13,560 nt of DNA from Solirubrobacteraceae bacterium. GTDB lineage: Bacteria > Actinomycetota > Thermoleophilia > Solirubrobacterales > Solirubrobacteraceae. The translations under genes and the position numbers were made by a program. How positions within the stretch are numbered: the stretch's first letter is position 1; every line of letters starts with the position of its first letter. The DNA lies in NCBI GenBank assembly GCA_024710825.1, contig JANJUA010000382.1, positions 1 to 13,560 on the forward strand, in the 5' to 3' direction. The notes beneath the pieces were generated by a model. That model saw nothing but the letters and a program-made list of their open reading frames with translations, was not told where the DNA came from and ran no database searches. This document shows, piece by piece, positions 1 to 6,171 of the stretch.

Positions 1-995
1 CCGCGCGGGGGGCCGAGGGCGAACGCGACGTGATCCTCGAGCCCGTTCGCACGCACCCGCACGGCGTAGACGCCGCTCGGAAGGTCCGCGGGCACGTCGA
101 GGGCGAGGTCCGTCGCCCACCCGGCGTCGTCGAGGTCGTCCTCCCGGAAGGCGATCGCCGCGTACTGCTCGGGCGCGCAGCGGAAGTCCATCGTCGTGCC
201 GTCCCAGGCGTGCCCGGTCACCGCCCGCATGGGCCGGTTCACGAGCCGGCCGTGCAGCGAGGACGGGCCGGTGTCGGCGACGACGGTGCCCTCCGGGCCG
301 CGGGCGAGATCCCAGGCCGCGAGGAGGCCACCGTCGCCGTCGCGCAGCACGGGCGCCTCGAGCTTGCCGTTGAAGTGGCGGTCGATGCCGGCGGACGCGA
401 TCGCGCCGGCCCACACCAGCGGGCCGGCGGCGGGCGCGCCTCGACCGCGGCCGGTCGTCGTCGCCACGGCTTCGGCGCCGAGGTCGGGCTCCGGCAGCTC
501 GCGCGTGAGCGTCACCGCGCCGCCGGCGACGTCGATCCGCGCGCGCACCCGCACCCAGCGGCGCGCGGGCAGTACATCCGCGTGGCGCGCGACCGGCGCG
601 TCGGCATCGGCCAGCCACGCCGCCAGGCGTCCGTCCGCGTCGAGGCCGACCGCCCAGCTCGTCCCGCGCGCCGCGATCGTCTGGACGTGCCCCGCCGCCG
701 GGAGCGTCGGCCACACCCAGACCTCGATCTCGATCGCGTCGCCGCCCAATCCCGGGGCGTCGTCGACGACCAGGCACGACCCGGAGTCGGCGCGCTGGAG
801 ACGTCCTTCGTGCCTTCCGTCGATGGGCGACGGGACGACACGCTCCCGGAACCCCGGCCCGTCGGGATGCTCGTCGCCGTGCAGCAGCTCGACGAGCTGC
901 GCCTCGTAGGGCCCCGGCGGGTCGATGCTCAGCTTGAGCTCGACGCGCTCGCCCGGCGCCACGCCGAACCTGTCGCCGTAGCCGGTGATCTCCAT
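1..995 (-). CDS. N,N-dimethylformamidase large (beta) subunit-like protein, C-terminus beyond window
   Basis: Only the first 331 residues are visible; the frame is open to the left edge. The N-terminus (MEITGYGDRFGVAPGE, then VELLHGDEHPDGPGF at about residues 39-53) matches, from memory, the opening of the DMFase beta-subunit family. Known members use a mononuclear iron centre to hydrolyse the amide C-N bond of dimethylformamide. Residues of about 88-235 (IEIEVWVWPTL, WVRVRARIDVAGG, GIDRHFNGKLEAPVL) look like a LamG/concanavalin-type beta-sandwich insert, also usual for the family. The iron-binding tyrosines and glutamate lie in the C-terminal part, outside the window, so activity cannot be judged. 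No signal peptide is seen, so it is probably cytoplasmic. The ATG is 1 base after the SDR stop codon, so the gene is coupled to the upstream pair. No small subunit gene lies in the window. Family assignment is fairly secure; the substrate is unknown. Confidence 0.82.
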   Translation of the reverse strand, partial: MEITGYGDRFGVAPGERVELKLSIDPPGPYEAQLVELLHGDEHPDGPGFRERVVPSPIDGRHEGRLQRADSGSCLVVDDAPGLGGDAIEIEVWVWPTLPAAGHVQTIAARGTSWAVGLDADGRLAAWLADADAPVARHADVLPARRWVRVRARIDVAGGAVTLTRELPEPDLGAEAVATTTGRGRGAPAAGPLVWAGAIASAGIDRHFNGKLEAPVLRDGDGGLLAAWDLARGPEGTVVADTGPSSLHGRLVNRPMRAVTGHAWDGTTMDFRCAPEQYAAIAFREDDLDDAGWATDLALDVPADLPSGVYAVRVRANGLEDHVAFALGPPR

Positions 996-996
996 G

Positions 997-1803
997 TCAA
1001 CCGGCGGTGGCCGCGCGCTGGGAGCCCGGCAGCGCCTCGTCCGGCAGCGGCAACGGCGTCCCGAGCGTCTGGCCGCCGTCGACGCAGATCCGCTGTCCGG
1101 TGATCCACGACGACTCGTCGCTGGCGAGGAACAGGATCGCGTTGGCGATGTCCGCCGGCTCGCCGAAGCGGTTGAGCGGGATGCCCCGCAGGTACTCGGC
1201 CGCGTTGGTGGGATCCTCGGTCACGTAGCGGGTCAGCCGCGTGCGGATGAGGCCGGGGTCGACTCCGTTGACGCGTACGCCGTGCGGCGCGAGGTCGAGC
1301 GCCGCCGAGCGGATGAGGGTCGCGACGCCGCCCTTGGACGTGTTGTAGTGCGCGGCGTTGGACTCGACCCAGAACGCGTTGGTCGAGCAGGTGACGACGA
1401 TCGAGCCGCGGGTCCCCGCCTCGACCATGTGGCGCGCTGCCTCCTGCGCGCAGAAGAAGGCGCCGTTGACGTTGACGTCCATCATCCGCTGCCAGCTGGA
1501 GTCGCCGATCGCCAGGAACGGCTCGACGTCGGCGATGCCCGCGTGGGCCACCATCACGTCGATCCGCCCGTACCGCTCCACGCACGAGTCGACGGCCGCC
1601 GCGACGTCCTCGCGCCGGGCGACGTCGCCGCCCATCGCGCTGACGGACGAGCCGACGGCGCGCGCCGTCGCCTCGGCGAGCTCGCCGTCGGCGTCGAGGA
1701 TCAGGACGTCGGCGCCCTCCTCGTGGAGCTGCTCCACCACGCGCCGCCCGATGCCCTGCGCGCCGCCGGTCACGACCGCCGCGCGCTCCTTGAAGCGGCT
1801 CAT
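997..1803 (-). CDS. SDR family NAD(P)-dependent oxidoreductase
   Basis: Classical short-chain dehydrogenase of 268 residues. Counted from a GTG at 1809, it has the TGGAQGIG cofactor loop at 14-21, an acidic residue at the end of beta-2 (LILDAD, Asp39) that favours NAD(H), Asn113 in DVNVNG, and the catalytic Ser142, Tyr155 and Lys159 (HYNTSKGG). The usual NNAG structural motif reads VAHAG. The end after the GGQTLG motif carries about 20 extra residues rich in Pro and Ala. I prefer the ATG at 1803 because it overlaps the upstream stop as ATGA and follows a G-rich stretch (GGGGGAG); GTG 1809 is the alternative. It would oxidise an alcohol or reduce a ketone of the pathway. Its place between a D-threonine-aldolase-like enzyme and a DMFase-like enzyme suggests the substrate is a beta-hydroxy or hydroxy-amide intermediate, which is inference. 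Confidence 0.93.
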   Translation of the reverse strand: MSRFKERAAVVTGGAQGIGRRVVEQLHEEGADVLILDADGELAEATARAVGSSVSAMGGDVARREDVAAAVDSCVERYGRIDVMVAHAGIADVEPFLAIGDSSWQRMMDVNVNGAFFCAQEAARHMVEAGTRGSIVVTCSTNAFWVESNAAHYNTSKGGVATLIRSAALDLAPHGVRVNGVDPGLIRTRLTRYVTEDPTNAAEYLRGIPLNRFGEPADIANAILFLASDESSWITGQRICVDGGQTLGTPLPLPDEALPGSQRAATAG

Positions 1804-2945
1804 TCCCACACTCCCCCGGGTCCGCGACCCATCGTTGGCCAGATCTCGGTGATGATGTCGTCCCGGACGACGACCAGGCGATCATGGAGGTTGACCGTCT
1901 CGCAGCAGTGCCCGGTCACGACGCGGACGCGGTCGCCGATCGCGAGCGTGCTGCGGGGCTCGAGGTCGACCACCGTGTGCTCCTCGGCCACGTAGCGGAC
2001 GGTGCCGCCGCCCTCCAGCAGGCGGGGGCTGCCCAGCGTGTTGGCGACCGTCTTGACGCCGCAGTCGAGCACCGCCGTGTCGCCGTGCCGGCTGAGGACG
2101 GTGGCCAGCACGCTCAGCGTCACCTCGAAGTCGCCGACCACCCGCTCGTACGCGCTGTCCATGAAGACGTAGGAGCCGGCCTGGATGTCGGTGATGCGCT
2201 CGTCGAGCCCGTCCATCCACGCGGTCCCGGTGCCTCCGGCGGAGACGACGTCGACGCGGTGGCCGGCCTCCGCCAGGCGCTCGGCGTGGTGGACGAGCAC
2301 GTCCATGGCCTCGTCGGCCAGCGCGCGCCGACGCGCCGGGTCGGGCTCGAGCACGCAGTGGCCCTCGTAGCCCATGACCCCGTGGAGCTCCAGGCTGTCG
2401 AGCCGGTCGACCAGGGCGGCCAGGGCGAGCGCGTCGTCGACGGAGCGAACGCCGCAGCGCCCCATGCCCACGTCGATCTCCAGCACGACCGCGATGCTCG
2501 CCGCGCCCTCGACGGCCGCGGCGGACAGGGCGCGCGCGCCCTCCGGGCTGTCGACCGCCACGGTGAGCCGGCACGCACTCGCGACCTGCGCGGCGCGACG
2601 CAGCTTGGGGGTGCCGATCACCTCGTTGGCGATCAGGACGCTCTCGATGCCTCCGGCGGCCAGCGCGTGCGCCTCCCAGACCGTCGCGGCGGTGATCCCG
2701 ATCGCTCCCGCCGCCATCTGACGGCGAGCCACGGCGACCGACTTGTGGGTCTTGAAGTGGGGCCGCAGCCGCACGCCGCCGCTCGTGAGCCGCGCCATGC
2801 GGTCGATGTTGCGCTCGAGGCTGGGGGCGTCGACCACCAGGACGGGCGTGGCGACCTCGTCGAGCGGTCCGCCCGCGACGGCGCCGTCGATCACCGGAAG
2901 CGGACGCTTGGCGTCGACATCGCACTCAACTCTTATGCTCTCCAT
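1800..2945 (-). CDS. D-threonine aldolase/D-serine dehydratase-family PLP enzyme (alanine racemase-like fold)
   Basis: 381 residues with the fold-type III PLP barrel. TPVLVVDAPSLERNI (33-47) is the usual N-terminal strand. RPHFKTHK (61-68) holds the PLP lysine, probably Lys65. VLEIDVGMGRCG and VSAGGTGT are typical barrel segments. The C-terminal domain has TGHCCETVNLHD, in which His346 and Cys348 occupy the divalent-metal site known in eukaryotic D-serine dehydratase and D-threonine aldolase. These enzymes cleave or dehydrate D-beta-hydroxy-amino acids, for example D-threonine to glycine plus acetaldehyde. Which reaction this one does cannot be read from sequence. It is first in the minus-strand operon and overlaps the SDR by 4 bases. 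The ATG has no Shine-Dalgarno sequence and lies only a few bases from the predicted transcription start, so a leaderless message is possible. A GTG at codon 18 is the other start option. Confidence 0.9.
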   Translation of the reverse strand: MESIRVECDVDAKRPLPVIDGAVAGGPLDEVATPVLVVDAPSLERNIDRMARLTSGGVRLRPHFKTHKSVAVARRQMAAGAIGITAATVWEAHALAAGGIESVLIANEVIGTPKLRRAAQVASACRLTVAVDSPEGARALSAAAVEGAASIAVVLEIDVGMGRCGVRSVDDALALAALVDRLDSLELHGVMGYEGHCVLEPDPARRRALADEAMDVLVHHAERLAEAGHRVDVVSAGGTGTAWMDGLDERITDIQAGSYVFMDSAYERVVGDFEVTLSVLATVLSRHGDTAVLDCGVKTVANTLGSPRLLEGGGTVRYVAEEHTVVDLEPRSTLAIGDRVRVVTGHCCETVNLHDRLVVVRDDIITEIWPTMGRGPGGVWE

Positions 2946-2957
2946 CTAAGCACGAGA

Positions 2958-2987
2958 GTCTTACACGGATACTGTCTGTCGTGTCAA
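2958..2987 (-). promoter_or_regulatory. Predicted promoter of the minus-strand operon
   Basis: On the minus strand a perfect TTGACA (2987-2982) is followed after 18 bases by TAAGAC (2963-2958), a weak -10 box. Transcription would start near 2951, about 6 bases before the ATG at 2945. That fits the missing ribosome binding site and suggests a leaderless or very short-leader mRNA. The -35 match is strong and the -10 match is poor. Confidence 0.45.
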
Positions 2988-2989
2988 GA
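2959..2989. promoter_or_regulatory. Candidate operator: inverted repeat in the divergent intergenic region
   Basis: The arms TCTTACACG (2959-2967) and CGTGTCAAGA (2980-2989) are inverted copies that differ by one inserted base, around a 12-base centre. The ACACG/CGTGT cores are perfect. The repeat covers both predicted promoter boxes of the minus-strand operon and sits 26 bases ahead of the regulator's ribosome binding site, so one bound dimer could control both directions. That the adjacent GntR protein binds here is inference. Confidence 0.4.
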
Positions 2990-3014
2990 TGGCGCACGCG
3001 TCCGGCTCGGGTCG

Positions 3015-3019
3015 AGGAG
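3015..3019 (+). promoter_or_regulatory. Ribosome binding site that fixes the GntR start
   Basis: AGGAG lies 6 bases before GTG 3026. It supports that start over a GTG at 2981 in the same frame, which would put the N-terminus inside the promoter/operator region and has no such site. Confidence 0.7.
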
Positions 3020-3025
3020 AACCAG

Positions 3026-3790
3026 GTGGCAGAGACAGAAGTCCGCATGCACGAGCGCCTCGCCGTCGCGCTGGCGAGGGAGATCGTGGCCGGCCGCATG
3101 GCGGAGGGCAGCGTCTTCCCCACGGGCGACCAGCTCACCCGCACCCACGGCGTCTCTCGCACGGTGGCCCGCGAGACGCTCCAGGCGCTCGCGACAGCCG
3201 GACTGGTCCGCGTCGCGCACGGCAAGCGCACGATCGTCAACGGCATCGCCGAATGGCGCTTCCTCGACCTGCTGCTCCAACGGGCGATGCAGAGCGAGCG
3301 CCTGCCCGAGAAGCTCATGCGCGACCTCTACGAGGCGCGGCTGACGATCGAGGTGGAGACCGCCCGGCGCTGCGCGATACACGCTTCCGACGGGACGATC
3401 CAGACGTTGAAGGTGCTCGTGGCCAGCGCGCGCGACCAGGTCGACCACGTCGTGCACGGCGGCCGGGACCCGTCGGCGCTGACGGACTTCATCGAGCTCG
3501 ATCGCGCCTTCCACGGGACCATCGGCGACGGGTCGGGCAACGTCGTGCTCGCCCGCATCGCCCGCGACGCCCACCGCGGGCTCCTGACCAGCTGGCACCT
3601 GATCGCGATCGAGCCCGGGCGCGTCGACGCGATCCTCGAGCAGCACCGCGCGATCGCCCAGGAGATCGGACGCCGCAACCCCGACGGCGCCGCCGAGGCG
3701 ATGCGTCGCCACGTCAACTGGTCGCTGGAGGACTCGCTGCGCGAGCTCGAGCAGGCCGACGTCGCGCCGACCCCGGCCGACGCTCGCTGA
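3026..3790 (+). CDS. GntR-family transcriptional regulator, FadR/FCD subfamily
   Basis: 254 residues. The N-terminal winged helix-turn-helix spans about residues 8-75 (FPTGDQLTRTHGVSRTVARE, then LVRVAHGKRTIV). An all-helical FCD ligand-binding domain follows. Its usual metal-ligand set is present: Asp159 and His163 in LDRAFH, His207 in EQHRAI and His229 in RRHVNW. FCD regulators bind small carboxylate ligands, often through a metal, and usually repress an adjacent catabolic operon until substrate appears. The gene is divergent from the D-threonine-aldolase-like operon (80 bases between starts) and is followed in the same direction by the transporter operon. It is therefore well placed to control both arms and itself. 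The ligand is unknown but is likely a pathway acid or amino acid. Confidence 0.92.
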   Translation: MAETEVRMHERLAVALAREIVAGRMAEGSVFPTGDQLTRTHGVSRTVARETLQALATAGLVRVAHGKRTIVNGIAEWRFLDLLLQRAMQSERLPEKLMRDLYEARLTIEVETARRCAIHASDGTIQTLKVLVASARDQVDHVVHGGRDPSALTDFIELDRAFHGTIGDGSGNVVLARIARDAHRGLLTSWHLIAIEPGRVDAILEQHRAIAQEIGRRNPDGAAEAMRRHVNWSLEDSLRELEQADVAPTPADAR

Positions 3791-3801
3791 CGGACGGCCG
3801 G
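3773..3801 (+). terminator. Possible weak terminator or pause hairpin after the regulator gene
   Basis: CCGGCCG (3773-3779) and CGGCCGG (3795-3801) form a 7-bp GC-only stem with a 15-base loop that contains the regulator's stop codon. No T-tract follows. It could limit read-through into the transporter promoter, but the arms are short and such GC repeats are common in this genome type. Confidence 0.2.
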
Positions 3802-3813
3802 CCCATTACGTGC

Positions 3814-3843
3814 TTGACAGCTCGGACGCCGGCGGTCTAGGTT
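3814..3843 (+). promoter_or_regulatory. Predicted promoter of the transporter operon
   Basis: A perfect TTGACA (3814-3819) is followed after 18 bases by TAGGTT (3838-3843), a -10 form common in actinobacteria. Transcription would start near 3850, leaving a leader of about 70 bases before the binding-protein gene. The position, in the only sizeable gap of the plus-strand arm, supports the call. Confidence 0.6.
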
Positions 3844-3852
3844 GCCAACTCA

Positions 3853-3865
3853 TCATCTGAGATGA
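3853..3865. promoter_or_regulatory. Palindromic operator candidate downstream of the transporter promoter
   Basis: TCATCT-G-AGATGA is a perfect 13-bp palindrome around one central base, starting a few bases after the predicted transcription start. A 1-base loop cannot form an RNA hairpin, so a protein site is more likely; the position would suit a repressor. Six-base relatives occur near the other promoter (CCATCT at 2942-2947 and AGATGG at 2987-2992). The GntR protein encoded upstream is the natural candidate binder, by inference. Confidence 0.45.
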
Positions 3866-3866
3866 C

Positions 3867-3895
3867 GCCCGAAAGGTGAATGCTGTCACCCGGGC
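3867..3895 (+). promoter_or_regulatory. Leader mRNA stem-loop upstream of the binding-protein gene
   Basis: GCCCG (3867-3871) pairs with CGGGC (3891-3895), and GGTGA (3875-3879) pairs with TCACC (3886-3890). The result is a 10-bp stem with an AAA bulge on the 5' side and a 6-base loop, ATGCTG. It lies between the predicted transcription start and the Shine-Dalgarno sequence at 3907. It could stabilise the message or act as a regulatory leader. I cannot match it to a known riboswitch class. Confidence 0.4.
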
Positions 3896-3906
3896 ATCCA
3901 CGTCTG

Positions 3907-3912
3907 AGGAGG
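3907..3912 (+). promoter_or_regulatory. Strong ribosome binding site for the binding-protein gene
   Basis: AGGAGG is followed after 8 bases by TTG 3921. The spacing is too long for ATG 3930 (17 bases) or ATG 3954, so it argues for the TTG start. ATG 3954 has only a run of Gs 3 bases upstream. Confidence 0.55.
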
Positions 3913-3920
3913 GGATCCTG

Positions 3921-5240
3921 TTGCATGCAATGCTGCGCGGCTCGGGGGGTCTGATGACCCGTCTGCTGCTCGTCATCGCGATCGCTGCGCTCGGCGCGTT
4001 CGCCGCCGGCTGCGGCGGCAGCGACGACGACTCGAGCGACGCCGGCGCCTCGACGAGCGGCACGACCGCCGCCGCGGACGCCGGCGCCGAGGAGCTGAGC
4101 GGGACGGTGCGCTGGTCGATGCTCGACTACGACCCCGACACCAAGAAGTGGGCCAACGACGTCATCAAGGCCTTCGAGGCCGAGCATCCCGACGTCAAGG
4201 TCGAGCTGACCCTGCCGCCGACGAACAACTACCAGCAGCTGCTGACCACCCAGGTCCGCGGCAAGAACCCGCCCGACCTCGCGGCCGTGCCGACCGCTTG
4301 GGTGCCCGCGTTCGCCGAGGCACAGGCCCTCGTGCCGTGGACCGAGCAGGTCGACGCCTCGCTGCTGGACCGCTTCGACCCCACGCTGCTCGAAGGGGCC
4401 AAGATCAGCGGCGAGCAGTTCGCCCTCCCCTACCTGTCGACGTCGCGCGCGCTGTTCTGGAACAAGGACGCGTTCGAGAAGGCGGGGCTCGACGAGCCGC
4501 CCGCGACCTGGGACGAGCTGATCGAGGACGGCAAGAAGATCGTCGCCGACGGCGGCGCCGAGTACGGCTTCGCGCTCCAGGGCACCGGCGCCGAGGCGTT
4601 TGCCGCGTGGTTCCCGTACGTCTACTGGAGCCAGGGCGCCGAGCTCACCGACGCCGACGGCAACCTGGCGATCGACCAGGAGGCCTGCGTCACCGCCGTG
4701 TCCGCGCTGCAGGGCATGGTCGACGGCGTGACCCAGCCCAACGTCACCGCGGCCGACCTGCCCGAGCAGATGGCGATGTTCACCGGCGGTGAGGCCGCCA
4801 TGACGATCACCGGCCCCTGGATGATCGGCATGCTCGCCGCGGACGCGCCCAAGCTGGACTACGGCGTCGCGCCGATCCCGGCGGGCAGCACGTCGACGAC
4901 GCTCGACATCCAGGATGCGTTCATCCTGTTCAAGGACGGCGGCAACACCGACGCCGCCGCGGCGTTCGCGGAGTTCCTCTACGAGGCCGAGAACGCCGAC
5001 TCGCTCGTCGAGGGACGCGGCATGCTGCCCGTGCTCACCGAGGGCTTCGACGCTCCCCGCTACCAGGAGGAGCCGCTGAAGACCTTCGTCGACCTGGTCA
5101 GGGAGGGCAAGTTCGTCCCCTCCGATCCGGGCTGGCTGAAGCTGAGCGACCAGGGCACGCGCGCGCTGCAGTCGATGTACACGGACGGGACCTCGCCGGA
5201 GAAGACCTGCGAGGCGATCGCCGAGGCCGCCCAGTCCTGA
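3921..5240 (+). CDS. ABC transporter substrate-binding lipoprotein (family 1, sugar-type)
   Basis: About 439 residues from TTG 3921. An N-terminal signal has an arginine-containing start, a hydrophobic stretch (LLLVIAIAALGAFAAG) and a lipobox ending at Cys31 (FAAGC), followed by a Ser/Asp/Thr/Ala-rich linker. It is therefore expected to be lipid-anchored outside the membrane. The mature part has family-1 binding-protein features: FEAEHPDVKVEL, an aromatic-rich hinge and pocket region (WFPYVYWSQGAEL), and ITGPWMIGM near the middle. This family usually binds oligosaccharides, polyols or glycerol phosphates, but members in catabolic loci also bind other small molecules, so the ligand is open. 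It is the first gene of the transporter operon, with its own promoter and leader. ATG 3954 (428 residues, still with the lipobox) is the main alternative start. Confidence 0.93.
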   Translation: MHAMLRGSGGLMTRLLLVIAIAALGAFAAGCGGSDDDSSDAGASTSGTTAAADAGAEELSGTVRWSMLDYDPDTKKWANDVIKAFEAEHPDVKVELTLPPTNNYQQLLTTQVRGKNPPDLAAVPTAWVPAFAEAQALVPWTEQVDASLLDRFDPTLLEGAKISGEQFALPYLSTSRALFWNKDAFEKAGLDEPPATWDELIEDGKKIVADGGAEYGFALQGTGAEAFAAWFPYVYWSQGAELTDADGNLAIDQEACVTAVSALQGMVDGVTQPNVTAADLPEQMAMFTGGEAAMTITGPWMIGMLAADAPKLDYGVAPIPAGSTSTTLDIQDAFILFKDGGNTDAAAAFAEFLYEAENADSLVEGRGMLPVLTEGFDAPRYQEEPLKTFVDLVREGKFVPSDPGWLKLSDQGTRALQSMYTDGTSPEKTCEAIAEAAQS

Positions 5241-5241
5241 C

Positions 5242-6171
5242 GTGGCCGTCACGTCGGTCACTCCGGCCGCCGGGCCGCGGGGAGGCGAGCGAGCTCGCCT
5301 CCCCGACGGCCTCTGGCGCCTGTACGCCTATCTGCTGCCCGCGGCGCTGCTGCTGGCGGCCGTGTTAGCGATCCCGATCGTGCAGACGGTCTGGCTCTCG
5401 CTGCACACCCAGGAGGGCCTGAGCCCCGAGAAGACCTGGGTCGGGCTCGCGAACTACCGCGACCTGTTCGCCGACGGCACGTTCTGGCGCGTGTTCGCCC
5501 AGACGGTCGTCTGGACCGTGTCGGTGGTCGGGGTCACGACGGTCGCCGGCTTCGCGGTCGCCCACGTCCTCCAGGCGCGGTTCCGCGGGCGCTGGCTGTT
5601 CCGCGTGGTGCTGATGCTGCCGTGGGCGACGTCGCTGGCGCTGAGCGCCGTAGTGTGGCGCTTCGCCATGTCCCCGAAGGGGCTGGTCAACGAGTCGATC
5701 TCGCTGCTCGGGCTGGGCGAGGTCTCGGTCGCCTGGCTCGCCGACGTCCCCCAGGCCGCCCTGGCGGTCATCTACGTCGGGATCTGGGGGTCGGTGCCGT
5801 TCACGGCGGTGATGCTCGTGGCGGCCATGCGCAGCATCCCCGACAGCATCCACGAGGCGGCCGAGCTCGACGGGGCGGGCGCGCTCGCGCGGGCCTTCTT
5901 CGTGACCCTGCCGATGATCCGGCGCGTGCTGCTCGTGGTCACGCTCTCGAACTTCGTGCTGGTCTTCAACTCGTTCCCGATCATCTACGTGATGACCGGC
6001 GGAGGGCCGGTCAACAAGACCGACATCCTCGCCACCTACCTGTACCGGACCGGCTTCTCCGGCGACTTCGACATCGGCACCGCGTCCGCGATCGCCGTGG
6101 TGATCCTGGTCCTGCTGCTCGTGATGAGCATCGTCTACGTGCGCGGCCTCGTCAATCGGACGCGCGTGTGA
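5242..6171 (+). CDS. ABC transporter permease, MalF/UgpA type
   Basis: 309 residues with six predicted membrane helices, at about 28-48, 86-108, 118-140, 170-192, 227-250 and 278-300. The cytoplasmic EAA loop begins at Glu205 (EAAELDGAGALARAFF, then VTLP) and keeps the conserved Gly and LP; this loop docks on the ATPase. The GTG start is 1 base after the binding-protein stop and has no good Shine-Dalgarno sequence, so translation probably depends on coupling. The first 25 residues are cytoplasmic and Arg/Gly-rich, and their codons contain a long inverted repeat (5278-5305). Codon 42 is TTA, the only TTA codon I find in the window's genes. It forms the membrane channel with the next gene. Confidence 0.94.
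   Translation: MAVTSVTPAAGPRGGERARLPDGLWRLYAYLLPAALLLAAVLAIPIVQTVWLSLHTQEGLSPEKTWVGLANYRDLFADGTFWRVFAQTVVWTVSVVGVTTVAGFAVAHVLQARFRGRWLFRVVLMLPWATSLALSAVVWRFAMSPKGLVNESISLLGLGEVSVAWLADVPQAALAVIYVGIWGSVPFTAVMLVAAMRSIPDSIHEAAELDGAGALARAFFVTLPMIRRVLLVVTLSNFVLVFNSFPIIYVMTGGGPVNKTDILATYLYRTGFSGDFDIGTASAIAVVILVLLLVMSIVYVRGLVNRTRV
5278..5305 (+). repeat. 13-bp perfect inverted repeat just after the binding-protein gene
   Basis: The arms CGGGGAGGCGAGC (5278-5290) and GCTCGCCTCCCCG (5293-5305) are exact reverse complements with two bases between them. RNA would form about a 12-bp stem with a CGAG loop. It starts 38 bases after the binding-protein stop codon, inside the first codons of the permease gene, and no T-tract follows. 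In other MalE-type operons such hairpins protect the upstream message or dampen downstream expression, giving excess binding protein. The same role here is inference. Confidence 0.6.

Noticed and set aside
30..1103. 357-codon plus-strand open frame at the left edge
   Set aside because: It overlaps the DMFase-like frame, whose family motifs are clear on the minus strand; the plus-strand product is Arg/Pro-rich without motifs.
3855..3875. CTGAGA followed by GATGAC in the transporter leader, recalling the TPP riboswitch core
   Set aside because: The remaining TPP-box segments (ACC..GAACCTGA and the downstream GCG..GGGA pairing) are absent, and the CTGAGA belongs to a simple palindrome.
3876..3920. 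GTG 3876 as the start of the binding protein
   Set aside because: It falls inside the leader hairpin, has no ribosome binding site, and would put 45 residues before the lipobox cysteine.
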